From NCBI GenBank assembly GCA_021784595.1, contig JAJYHT010000055.1:102449-166448 (forward strand): a stretch of 64,000 nucleotides of DNA, written 5' to 3'. A program made the translations under genes and the position numbers. This DNA is from Bacillota bacterium. GTDB taxonomy: Bacteria > Bacillota > Sulfobacillia > Sulfobacillales > Sulfobacillaceae. The notes below the pieces were generated by a model, which did no database searches, had not been told where the DNA came from, and worked only from the letters and a program-made list of their open reading frames with translations. This document shows, piece by piece, positions 27,220 to 35,741 of the stretch (position 1 is its first letter; each line of letters starts with the position of its first letter).

Positions 27220-28023
27220 ATGCGACACTTGATAATCGGAGCTTCAGGTCAGGTAGGGGGACATCTTTGGCGCCGGTTGCGCCATCAGGCAACCGAAGAG
27301 GTGATGGGTACATATTTTTCCCATCCCGAAGAAGGGCAGCGGGCGCTTGATTTTACCGATGGGGTGGCAGTACGACAACTTTTGGAACGATACCAACCCG
27401 ATGTTTTGTGGATGCCGGCCGCCATGCCGGACGTGGATCGTTGTGAGAAAGATCCCGCGTTAAGCTATAGACTTAATGTAGAGGCGCCCTGTCAGGTCGG
27501 GGAACTAGCCCGCGATATCCAGGCCAAGGTGGTGTTTTTTTCTACCGATTATGTATTTGATGGCACTGCCGGGCCCTATAAAGAAACCGATGACCCCAAT
27601 CCCCTGCAGGTTTATGGGAGGCATAAAGTGCAAACGGAAACTTTTTTGCTTCAGCATGTGCCCTCCACGTTAATTATTCGCCCAGCTTGGGTCTATAGCA
27701 ATGATCCCAACCCGCGAAACTTCGTGTTTCGCATCGTTGAACAGCTCAAATCAGGAAACATCGTAAATGCGGCGGTTGATCAGATTAATACACCGACGGA
27801 TAGCGACGACTTGGTTCAACGTGCGCTCACGGCGGTACATCGGGGAGATGAAGGCATTCGACACATCGTGGGACCAAAGCGGTTAAGTCGGTACGATCTT
27901 ACGATAAGCATAGCGAGGGAGCATGGCTACGCCGAATCCTTGGTCAAACCCATCACCACAACGTCTTTGAATCTGGCGGCTAAGCGGCCGCTGGACGGGG
28001 GACTGGTAACGATTTTTCCATAG
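27220..28023 (+). CDS. RmlD-like sugar-nucleotide reductase (dTDP-4-dehydrorhamnose reductase family)
   Basis: 267 residues from an ATG at 27220, where GGGGGAG lies about ten bases upstream; longer in-frame starts lack this. The Rossmann motif GASGQVG is at residues 7-13 and the catalytic YxxxK is YGRHK (about residue 130), preceded by FFSTDYVFDG, all typical of RmlD. The family makes dTDP-L-rhamnose or related activated sugars. No rmlA, B or C is nearby, but the truncated gene at 28103 and the glycosyltransferase/methyltransferase/flagellin block begin just downstream. It may therefore supply a deoxysugar for surface or flagellin glycans. It could also be another extended SDR. Confidence 0.82.
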   Translation: MRHLIIGASGQVGGHLWRRLRHQATEEVMGTYFSHPEEGQRALDFTDGVAVRQLLERYQPDVLWMPAAMPDVDRCEKDPALSYRLNVEAPCQVGELARDIQAKVVFFSTDYVFDGTAGPYKETDDPNPLQVYGRHKVQTETFLLQHVPSTLIIRPAWVYSNDPNPRNFVFRIVEQLKSGNIVNAAVDQINTPTDSDDLVQRALTAVHRGDEGIRHIVGPKRLSRYDLTISIAREHGYAESLVKPITTTSLNLAAKRPLDGGLVTIFP

Positions 28024-28102
28024 ATTGATGGCAAACGAGTCTTAAATGTCGGAGACTTGATGCTCTCCGTGGTACGGTGGCGATGCAGGGGGTTCAAGCT
28101 CT

Positions 28103-28393
28103 ATGAGATCATCCTTTTTAATCAGCATTGTTAGACCTAGCGGATATGCTCACGCTGATGCGTTTAAAGAATTAGCCGAGACCTTGATGTTTGGCCTGCG
28201 GCGCCTAGGGTATGCCGCGATCATAAGGGAAAATCAACTTTCGACCGAATCGCAAACCATTTTGCTTGGTGCCAACTTGTTAGGGCCAGAGTTGATTTAT
28301 CAGTTGCCACCGTCGACGATTATTTACAACTTGGAACAAATTGACCCGCAATCCGATTGGCTTAAAGGCTCACTACTGGTACAGATTCGGTAA
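28103..28393 (+). pseudogene. truncated glycan-biosynthesis-type gene (N-terminal part)
   Basis: 96 codons from an ATG at 28103. The residues SFLISIVRPSGYAHADAFKELAETL and ILLGANLL then IIYNLEQI (given here in short blocks) look like the first Rossmann half of a glycosyltransferase-like protein (the STIIYNLEQ pattern). The frame ends in a TAA at 28391-28393, two bases before the inverted repeat of the inserted element at 28396, so the rest of the gene was displaced or lost. I could not find the missing half after 28737. It probably once belonged to the neighbouring glycosylation cluster. Confidence 0.45.
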
Positions 28394-28395
28394 AA

Positions 28396-28737
28396 CCGGC
28401 TTTAGTTATCCGGCAGAGGCGTCGTTAACACGGCGCGAAAATTCTTCTGAAAGGCATACACCCAAATGGTTGTGATCGGTTTCCCGTGCTGATGATGACG
28501 ATCGGTTTTCCCACGTCCATGGGTCTCTCCAACCGCAATCCAATTGGCGGCGGCGACCTTCGGCTTCCATCCGAAAGGTGCCTCGCGTCCATGAATGTGC
28601 TTGCATCGATGATCCATCCTACGATCGGGGCGGCACGTCTTGCGTTCCGTGCCGGAACGATTGAGTGGAATGCGGCCTTACCAGCCTTCGGCTGGGAGGA
28701 CCTGTTAGACCACCTGCCTACAAATAACTAAAGCCGG
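28396..28737. mobile_element. 342-bp IS-derived element with 14-bp terminal inverted repeats
   Basis: CCGGCTTTAGTTAT at 28396-28409 and its exact complement at 28724-28737 bound the segment. Inside, the reverse strand shows weak transposase-like residues (WIAVGETHGRGKTDRHHQHGKP near 28500-28560), loosely like the GRSRGGxTTKxH block of IS5-type DDE transposases. An internally deleted IS5-like element, or a MITE, fits best. No target-site duplication is visible in the flanks, so the borders may be eroded. It ends the truncated gene at 28393. Confidence 0.55.
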
Positions 28738-29102
28738 GCCATTTAAACATCCGTCGGTTAAAATACCATACCTGTCACGGTTTCCCGGTTCATATGCATG
28801 TCGTATTCTCCTTGATTTTCGATTCAACATCTCTAAAAGAAATTGTTTTCGTCATTGAGGTATCGCGGATTGCGAGATCAGGACGCTTAGAACCTCTGCT
28901 GGGTGGCCGAACGTTCGAGTAAAGAACCTAGACGTGATTCTGTAGGAAAGAGATAATATTGATATGGTTCCTATTGTTCACTGGGTTGGGAGCATAGCAG
29001 TTGGTGCCATGGGGAATAAGGGCACCTGCCTCCATGGATCGACGCGATTGCATCCGCAAGCTACAGCCACGGTTAGTTTTCAGAGAGGATGGCGTACCGT
29101 AA
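28738..29102. other. intergenic, possible gene stub
   Basis: No intact gene. On the reverse strand, AAGGAG precedes an ATG near 28800 that opens a 13-codon frame (MHMNRETVTGMVF) ending close to the element. It could be the 5' stub of a gene cut by that insertion. Nothing else is recognised. Confidence 0.25.
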
Positions 29103-29768
29103 ATGGACCTGTCATGGGATGATTTCATGGATCGATTGGCCGACAAATTTCGTGGACCGGTAGATGTAATTGGCAACGAGCAGAAGGCGCGATATCTATC
29201 CGACACTCAAAAAGCATATGATACAGTTATGAAACCGGTTCTAGACATCGGCTCAGGTCGTGGTGAATGGCTTGGAGTGTTACTGAATGCGAAAATTCCT
29301 GCCCTTGGGGTTGAACTTAATCCCATTCAAGTGAGCCGGCTTCGAGAACAAGGCTTAGATGTTCATTTGGGCGATGCATTGAAATTGCTGCAACAAAGTC
29401 CTTCGGGAAGTTTCTCTGCAATTACTGCCTTGCAAGTTGTGGAGCATTGGAATGGCCCTCTTATTTGGGATGCCATTAAATTGGCCCATCGTGGGCTGGG
29501 AACAGGAGGCATTCTCATCCTAGAAACCGTAAATGTTTCTTCCGTGTGGGCGTGGAATCATTTTGCCTATGATCCAACCCATGTCTCACCGTTGCCTCCA
29601 GAATTACTCGCTTTTATGGTTCAGGAAGCTGGTTTTACCAAGGTGGAAACCCGATATTTTTCCCCCATTCCTCCAGTTATGCAAATTCCCGCTGATACGC
29701 CGCAATGGCAATTCCTGAACAAATGGCTGTATGGCCCCCAGGATTACGCAGTATTAGGGTGTCGATAA
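29103..29768 (+). CDS. class I SAM-dependent methyltransferase (glycan-modification type)
   Basis: 221 residues. Motif I is VLDIGSGRGEWLGVL (about residues 46-60). It is followed by an acidic end of strand 2 (GVELNP), GDALKLLQ and a motif IV-like ITALQVVEHW. The C-terminal PTHVSPLPPELLAFMVQEAGF is typical of polysaccharide-associated methyltransferases (O-antigen or WbdD/glycan-capping-like). Start ATG at 29103 has only a distant GAGAGG. The last 15 bases overlap convergently with the tandem glycosyltransferase gene. With the flagellin locus downstream, methylation of a flagellar or surface sugar is plausible but unproven. Confidence 0.82.
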   Translation: MDLSWDDFMDRLADKFRGPVDVIGNEQKARYLSDTQKAYDTVMKPVLDIGSGRGEWLGVLLNAKIPALGVELNPIQVSRLREQGLDVHLGDALKLLQQSPSGSFSAITALQVVEHWNGPLIWDAIKLAHRGLGTGGILILETVNVSSVWAWNHFAYDPTHVSPLPPELLAFMVQEAGFTKVETRYFSPIPPVMQIPADTPQWQFLNKWLYGPQDYAVLGCR

Positions 29769-32021
29769 GTGGCTGTGGTTTAAAGCTACAACGCCGAACT
29801 TAACGAATACTTGATTAAGCTGCTGCGCGACTTTAACGGGGTGATATTGCAATGCCGTTTCGCGCGCTTGCAACCCAATGATCTGTAATGCCTCCTTGTG
29901 GTCGGCTGCCCATCGCAATAATTCTACCAGATGATCACCATCAGGCTCAGCCCACCTATGTCCATGAAGGATCATCATATCAGTATTGTTTGGAACTTCT
30001 ACAATGGACTTTACTGCGATAGGCAATGCATTGTTTGGACTAATGTAGTCACTGGGCCCGCTCCAGTTGGTCACCATTGCGGGTAGTCCGCACGCCATTG
30101 CTTCCAATACCGGACGACCCCATCCTTCACCCCTGGTTGGCAAGACAAAGACATCAGCCGCTTGATAAAACGTCCGCAACTGCTCCTCATTCCAATTCCC
30201 ATTGATAATTTGTATTGGTGCCGTATCAGACAGGCTTCGATTCAATTTCGACAGCAGATGGACGATAGACGCCATGGGGTTAACGGACATATTAGCAATC
30301 GTGGTGGTTTTGATAAATAAAGTAACTGGATCTGTCGCCTTGAAAGCTTGCGCCCACGCCGTTATTAAAACATCCCACCCCTTTCTGTCAATCCAATCGA
30401 ATACCGAAATAAATCGCAGTCGTTCATAAGTTTTGTCGATTTCCCCAGGACGGTAGAAATCGGTATTAACTGGGCTAGGAACTCGTATAAGCTTATCAAG
30501 AGGAACGCCTGAATTTGAAAAGGTACGAACATCAAAGTGGCTAAACACTAAAATCGCGTGAAAGTTTGCCAGGCGGGCTACCCACGAGCTGGGAATACGG
30601 TCCGCTTCGAAAGTGGTACGAATCAGATTGAACCCTGTACGACGAATATTTGCTGCATGAACAGGCAGACTTTGTAAAGTTAAGCAATTCCTAGTAACTG
30701 GTACTTGTTCTAATGCTGAAAAAAATCGTTCTTCGGCGGGTGTGATAGCACCGTGCGTAGCTCCAATTTGGTCTATAATCCGCGGAATAATTCCGCATTG
30801 GGGCAATGTTTTCAGAAACAGACGCGCATCGGCAGCATATCCCGAGGCATTCCGAATGGGTCCCTGCCAAATAATCGTATGATCTGCCCGAATTCCTGTG
30901 CTCCAATTATTAGCTATCGGAATCTTTGTAACCAATGATTCCCATTGCTGCCATATCTTTTGCCACGAATATTCGTGCAGTGCCCATCGCCGACCCATCT
31001 CGGCACGTCGCGATATGTCACCATCTTTTAAAGTTGCTATCTGTTGCAAAAGGTTTGCTAAATCGAATATGTCCGGTTCAAAATACCATCCGGGTGTCCG
31101 ACTATGCGAGTGCATTGCTTCTTGTCGTTTCCCGGATATGCGAAAGCCAATGTCTTCGGGCACAAACTCGTTGGTTGGATTGGTATCGCTCGCCGCCACT
31201 AACACCCCGGAAGCCATTGCTTCCAAAACCGGCAAATTAAATCCCTCGCCCCGATATGGAGAAACTAAGCAGGTTGCACAGCGATAAAGAGCCGCCATCT
31301 GAGTTTCATTGAGGTCTTGAGTGATGACATCAAGCCGTGGCGCTTTCGGATCAGCAAGCATCTTCTTCACATCGTCGGGTAGTTCAGCAGGATATACAGA
31401 ATGTTGTCCGACAGTCTTCACGATGAGCATAACGTCGTCCCGCCGGGTAAATGCATGACGATAAGCCTTTAGCAAGACGTCCAATCCCTTCCGATGGATT
31501 AAACCACCAATCCATAGAAAGACTGTTCGGGGACGTTCTGTAATACCAATAGCCGGACCAAAAGGATGATATATGCTTGGGTCAATTCCATTCGGGATGA
31601 CCCGTATTTTAGTATCGGAAACATCGGCCGCTAAATACATCTCTCGTACTGCCAAGGAAGGCACAACCAAAGTATGCACCGAAGTTTGAATCGGATCGAC
31701 CCAATCTTCGGGGATAGGGCCGTACTCCCAAGGCTGATTTAGAATTAATGGCCCACATCGACTGCTCCAATAGGGTGGCCACATATGTCGAACGTGGCAA
31801 TCCGCAGGCTCGTATCCGCTTATCACAGAGTTAATACGACTGTCGGATGTGTCAAATGGAACGTCAGGAACACCATCTGTTGGTATAGCTAATATTTCAT
31901 TACCTTGACCCAACGCCTGTATTATAAGGTTTCGGTTAATTTTATCCAAACTAAGCGGTCGAAACAAGGGTCCTTCCCACACTATCCGCACATGCGTTCT
32001 CCAGTTCGATCTAGACGTCAT
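29754..32021 (-). CDS. tandem-domain GT4 glycosyltransferase
   Basis: 755 residues with two complete GT-B (GT4-like) units. Unit 1 (about 10-370) has IRVIPNGIDPSIYHPF, FLWIGGLIHRKGLDVLLKAY and the nucleotide-binding PVLEAMASGVLVAASD. Unit 2 (about 385-755) has IRVPSPVNTDFYRPGE, FDWIDRKGWDVLITAW and PVLEAMACGLPAMVTN. Both retain the E(x7)E-type acidic pair region, so both may be active and could add two sugars in sequence. There is no membrane segment, so it acts in the cytoplasm. No Shine-Dalgarno site precedes the ATG. It lies divergent from flagellin and is a prime candidate for flagellin glycosylation. Confidence 0.88.
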   Translation of the reverse strand: MTSRSNWRTHVRIVWEGPLFRPLSLDKINRNLIIQALGQGNEILAIPTDGVPDVPFDTSDSRINSVISGYEPADCHVRHMWPPYWSSRCGPLILNQPWEYGPIPEDWVDPIQTSVHTLVVPSLAVREMYLAADVSDTKIRVIPNGIDPSIYHPFGPAIGITERPRTVFLWIGGLIHRKGLDVLLKAYRHAFTRRDDVMLIVKTVGQHSVYPAELPDDVKKMLADPKAPRLDVITQDLNETQMAALYRCATCLVSPYRGEGFNLPVLEAMASGVLVAASDTNPTNEFVPEDIGFRISGKRQEAMHSHSRTPGWYFEPDIFDLANLLQQIATLKDGDISRRAEMGRRWALHEYSWQKIWQQWESLVTKIPIANNWSTGIRADHTIIWQGPIRNASGYAADARLFLKTLPQCGIIPRIIDQIGATHGAITPAEERFFSALEQVPVTRNCLTLQSLPVHAANIRRTGFNLIRTTFEADRIPSSWVARLANFHAILVFSHFDVRTFSNSGVPLDKLIRVPSPVNTDFYRPGEIDKTYERLRFISVFDWIDRKGWDVLITAWAQAFKATDPVTLFIKTTTIANMSVNPMASIVHLLSKLNRSLSDTAPIQIINGNWNEEQLRTFYQAADVFVLPTRGEGWGRPVLEAMACGLPAMVTNWSGPSDYISPNNALPIAVKSIVEVPNNTDMMILHGHRWAEPDGDHLVELLRWAADHKEALQIIGLQARETALQYHPVKVAQQLNQVFVKFGVVALNHSHLSTP

Positions 32022-32614
32022 TAAAAAGCTTAACTATTGGCACGTATCCATGGTATATCAAAGCGACATATGAATCTACTTTGTAACTGTTTAGGTGCAG
32101 ACCTTCGGCAAAGTAAAATTGCGGTAATTATTACGCAAATATGATTGCTTTTAGGCCACCGCAACAGTGTTGACGCATGAGCCTTGAAACGCTTTCGCCG
32201 GGCGTGGGTCTTGGAAATATTTTCTGTAAGGGAACTGGATGGGAATCCGTTAACCAACGACCGGTGGCGAATACGTCGTCAGCATAAGGCACCCGCTCGA
32301 TTTTGGCCGATTGTCGGCAGACCACAGCATGGCTTCGATCAACAGGAAACGCCTCCGGTCGTTCTGGAAAAGCTAACGGGTGATCAATCACGCAATACGG
32401 ATGCCCTATTTGTTTTGACGATGATCGTTACACACTCTGCATTTGCTGCCTGAGGTATATGAGGAGCCCGGAAGTCAGGAAGATAAGATATTTTTTACAA
32501 AAAGACCGATTAAAATTTGGACTTCTCAGGTGCATTCTGATATACCGAAAGTGCATCACAGAAAAGTATCTCCTCGACAGGATGTTGAGGATCTAAAATC
32601 AAGGAGGATATATC
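32022..32614. other. flagellin upstream region
   Basis: About 590 bases between the divergent glycosyltransferase and fliC. No gene is supported. It contains the sigma-D-like promoter candidate described separately. A frame at 32184-32453 (rightward) has an even composition but no recognised motif. Confidence 0.4.
32484..32512 (+). promoter_or_regulatory. candidate sigma-D/sigma-28-type flagellin promoter
   Basis: TAAG at 32484-32487 and CCGAT at 32506-32510 resemble the flagellar sigma consensus (TAAA, about 15 bases, GCCGATAT). The spacing here is one to three bases longer than ideal. It lies about 105 bases before fliC. The flagellin context strengthens it, but the match is imperfect. Confidence 0.4.
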
Positions 32615-33766
32615 ATGTACATTAACACGAACGTACCTGCGCTTTTTGCGGAAAATTCCCTGCTTAACACACAAAATACCTTAACCAACCTACAGGACCA
32701 AATGTCCACTGGGTATCAGATTAACTCGCCCGCCGACAACCCGTCTGGCTTGGCCATTGCTAACCTAATGCAGGGGGAACTAGGTGGTATCAACTCGGCC
32801 ATCAACAATACCACTGAGGCCACTAACCTGTTGAACACTGCCAACGGCGGCATGCAGACCGATCTACAGATTGTGCAGCAACTGCAACAGCTGGCCGTGC
32901 AAGCTTCAAACACTACGAACAACTCGCAAGATCTGCAAGATATTCAAGGGCAAATTAATCAACTGCTTACAGCTTTGAACAACGTTGGCCAAACCTTAAA
33001 CTACAATAATCAGACGGTGTTAAACGCTGGGCCAACGACGGGGTCCTTGTCCGCAACGACAACGATTACCAATGTACAGGTTGGGTCGGATAGTGGAGCC
33101 TCTGCAGCTGGAAATTATACTGTGGCAGTCAGCTATACGACCACGTCAGCCGGAACCATCGAGGACATCGCTACCATTAGCAATTCTTCGGGTACTGTAG
33201 CCTCGGGGGTTATTGCGGTAGGCGCGGCTACGGGAAATCTAAACCTTCAGTTGGTAGCTGGAACCAGCAGTGATGGCAGTTACAAAACAAGTTTTGCCGT
33301 GACCGTGAATCAGGCGAATGTTTCGACCGCAATAACCACGGCAACATTTTCGGTGACTGCAGGAACCTTATATCAATTCCAAACAGGCCCCAATGATGCG
33401 GCCGGCAATAGCATTTCGACCCAATTTGGGAACTTTACCGCAGCGAACTTAGGGTTAGACCAAATCAACGTGACTACTTCCGTAGGAAACGCCCAGTATG
33501 CCATCACTCAAGCTCAATCAGCATTAGCGATGTTGACTAATGCTCAAGGTGCGGTCGGTGCCCAACTGGACCAATTAAACTACGCGAGCAATAACTTACA
33601 GACAGAGTCCACTAATTTGCAATCGTCTAAAGCCACAATTATGGACGCCAATATGGCGACCGTCACCAGCCAGTTCGCTCAACAGCAGATATTGCTGCAG
33701 ACGGGGTTGCAGTCGTTGCAGGCGGCTAACTCATTGCCCGGGATGGTCTTAAAGCTTCTCGGATAA
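32615..33766 (+). CDS. fliC: flagellin
   Basis: 383 residues, with an ATG preceded by AAGGAGG. The conserved N-terminal D0/D1 region (MYINTNVPALFAENSL onward, with NSPADNPSGLAIANLM) and the C-terminal D1/D0 region (TIMDANMATVTSQFAQQQIL to the end, LKLLG) are intact. They flank a Ser/Thr/Gly-rich variable domain (about 140-290) with few charged residues. This is the flagellar filament subunit, exported without a cleaved signal. The Ser/Thr-rich surface domain is a natural glycosylation target, and glycosyltransferases and a methyltransferase lie on both sides. FliD and FliS follow, as in a filament-assembly operon. Confidence 0.95.
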   Translation: MYINTNVPALFAENSLLNTQNTLTNLQDQMSTGYQINSPADNPSGLAIANLMQGELGGINSAINNTTEATNLLNTANGGMQTDLQIVQQLQQLAVQASNTTNNSQDLQDIQGQINQLLTALNNVGQTLNYNNQTVLNAGPTTGSLSATTTITNVQVGSDSGASAAGNYTVAVSYTTTSAGTIEDIATISNSSGTVASGVIAVGAATGNLNLQLVAGTSSDGSYKTSFAVTVNQANVSTAITTATFSVTAGTLYQFQTGPNDAAGNSISTQFGNFTAANLGLDQINVTTSVGNAQYAITQAQSALAMLTNAQGAVGAQLDQLNYASNNLQTESTNLQSSKATIMDANMATVTSQFAQQQILLQTGLQSLQAANSLPGMVLKLLG

Positions 33767-33788
33767 TCGAGGTTCTCTCTAGTCCTTA

Positions 33789-33811
33789 GGGCGGGAGCAG
33801 CTCTCCCGCCC
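33789..33811 (+). promoter_or_regulatory. GC-rich hairpin between fliC and fliD
   Basis: GGGCGGGAG (33789-33797) pairs with CTCCCGCCC (33803-33811) around a five-base loop, 22 bases after the flagellin stop. No T-run follows, so it may stabilise the abundant fliC mRNA end or only partly terminate, lowering fliD-fliS expression. Confidence 0.5.
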
Positions 33812-33837
33812 AGCGGGACAGAAGCGGGGTGAAAACA

Positions 33838-35325
33838 ATGAGCATTAATTGGGCTTCCATATATAACAGTCCCATCGGATCGATTCTGGCCGACTTTAAT
33901 CCGGCGTCGTTTACTCAACTGATGACGGAAGGATCGCAAGCGCAGTTAAGTGCGTTGCAAAGTACCGTCAAACAAGATGGCACCCTCATTTCTGCCTGGA
34001 CCACCCTACAATCGGACGCTCAGGCTGTCAATGGCGATTTGACGACACTTAATAATCCACTGACTTTCCAGCAAATGTCGGCCACATCGAGTAATAGTAA
34101 CATTATGACCGCATCGGACTCCACTGCCCAGGCGGGATCGTACAGTCTCTATGTGGATCAACTGGCACAAGCCGAGATTGATCAAGGACAACCGCCGACC
34201 GCCATTACGTCGGACACCACCGCTTTGGGATTCTCGGGGACGTTTCAAATCTATACGGGAGCGACCGCGCCTACGACCGACATCTCGGTTTCCAGTTCGG
34301 ACACGCTCCAGCAAATTGCCAACGCGATCACGGCGGCGAACACCGGGGTTACGGCCTCAACGGAGCAGTTGGCTAATGGAGATTGGACCATCACCATTCA
34401 AGGGAACACCACAGGCGCGGCCAATAATATTCATTACGTCGCGGTCTCTCCGTCCTCCGGCACGTCTTCTCCGCTTTATCAGCTCGGTTTGTGGAATACT
34501 AGTTTAGCCACTCCCACCTATTTCTCTGGAGAACAATTACAGATTGCGCAAAATGCCGAAGTGAACTTTGGCTCCACGGCATCGACGTCCAATGAAATTT
34601 CCTCGTCTAACAATACCTTTACCAACTTGGTTCCTGGTTTGACGGTCAACGTGGCGAGTGTCGGCAGCGCGACCATCACGGTCGGTCCTAATGCGTCGGG
34701 CATGGCGCAGTCAGTGCAGCAGTTGGTGTCAGATTGGAATCAATGGGTGACCGACACACAAAATATTGCTGATGCGGGGTCAGTAACAAACACCGGCAGC
34801 GGGACCGGTGCCAATTATACGTATCAAAGCAATCCCAATCAGGTGATTACCTCCAATCAGCCCCAAGCCGTGTTGGATCAAGTGCAATCACTGATCGGAG
34901 GGATTATTGGCAGTGGAACGTACCAATCATTGGCCGATATTGGCATTACCTTTAACGGCAACGGAACCCTTACTGTCGCTCAAAGCACATTAACCAACGC
35001 TTTAAGCCAAAACCCTGCGGCTGTCGGGAGCTTGTTTCAAAGCCTTTATGGCCAGGTTAACCCGACGGGCACGACAGGTCCGTTATCGGCTTTTTATTCC
35101 GGAGGCAACAGTGTTACTGGGGCTGCCATTGCTTATGAAACAACCCAACAAACCACCACTAATAGTCAAATCAGCCTATTGCAAACGCAGCTGAACGCCG
35201 CTGAACAGCAGGCCGTAATCGAATATGGCCAATGGGTTAACCAGGTTGCTCAGTACGCTCAAGAGGGATCTTTAGTGTCCGTGATGTTCAATCAAAATAC
35301 CGGCAACAACAATAACGGAGGGTAA
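33838..35325 (+). CDS. fliD: flagellar filament cap protein FliD (HAP2)
   Basis: 495 residues from the ATG at 33838 behind GGGGTG; a GTG at 33829 lies on that site. The N-terminal coiled region, a central Ser/Thr/Gly-rich part with the FliD segment STAQAGSYSLYVDQLAQAEID (given only in part), and the C-terminal region with VQQLVSDWNQWV and the final helical QISLLQTQLNAAEQQ all fit FliD. It caps the growing filament and folds exported flagellin. It sits between fliC and fliS, with GGAGG at its 3' end serving fliS. Confidence 0.9.
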   Translation: MSINWASIYNSPIGSILADFNPASFTQLMTEGSQAQLSALQSTVKQDGTLISAWTTLQSDAQAVNGDLTTLNNPLTFQQMSATSSNSNIMTASDSTAQAGSYSLYVDQLAQAEIDQGQPPTAITSDTTALGFSGTFQIYTGATAPTTDISVSSSDTLQQIANAITAANTGVTASTEQLANGDWTITIQGNTTGAANNIHYVAVSPSSGTSSPLYQLGLWNTSLATPTYFSGEQLQIAQNAEVNFGSTASTSNEISSSNNTFTNLVPGLTVNVASVGSATITVGPNASGMAQSVQQLVSDWNQWVTDTQNIADAGSVTNTGSGTGANYTYQSNPNQVITSNQPQAVLDQVQSLIGGIIGSGTYQSLADIGITFNGNGTLTVAQSTLTNALSQNPAAVGSLFQSLYGQVNPTGTTGPLSAFYSGGNSVTGAAIAYETTQQTTTNSQISLLQTQLNAAEQQAVIEYGQWVNQVAQYAQEGSLVSVMFNQNTGNNNNGG

Positions 35326-35330
35326 CATCA

Positions 35331-35741
35331 GTGGATGATCAGGCGATGAACCAATATAAAATTGATGCCATCAACACGCTGTCCGACGATCAGTTGGGAC
35401 TGATGTTGTTTGAGGCGGCACTACGTCATGCCCGCCAGTGCCAAGAAGCGATCCGCGAGCAAAATTGGACATTAACCGTGCAACATGGGCGATTTGTGCA
35501 GGATGTCATGGCCAATTTGGCTGATGCCATCAACAAGGACAATCCGGCCTCGGACGTGATGCGCCAATTGTATTTATATTGTTGGCGCCAGTCGATTCGT
35601 GCACAGATGGAGCATCACGTAGAAGATTTGGATCCTGTCATCAACGTGTTGGCCAACTTTATACAAGGCTTAAAAGGCCATGTCGCTCAGCAGGCAGCCA
35701 TGGCACCAGTTCCCACCGAATCCATCAATTTTGCGGGGTGA
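35331..35741 (+). CDS. fliS: flagellar export chaperone FliS
   Basis: 136 residues from a GTG at 35331. GGAGG inside the end of fliD serves as the ribosome site, eight or so bases upstream. The helical pattern and MNQYKIDAINTLSDDQLGLMLFEAAL near the start (shown here as MNQYKIDAINTLSDDQ and LMLFEAAL) match FliS (xxYxxxxxxTxxPxxLxLMLYDGAI). FliS binds the flagellin C-terminus in the cytoplasm and prevents early polymerisation. The end overlaps convergently by 17 bases with the GT2-TPR gene. Confidence 0.88.
   Translation: MDDQAMNQYKIDAINTLSDDQLGLMLFEAALRHARQCQEAIREQNWTLTVQHGRFVQDVMANLADAINKDNPASDVMRQLYLYCWRQSIRAQMEHHVEDLDPVINVLANFIQGLKGHVAQQAAMAPVPTESINFAG

Noticed and set aside
32131..32453. 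Overlapping frames on both strands upstream of flagellin
   Set aside because: No recognisable domain and no ribosome site; the region is more likely regulatory.
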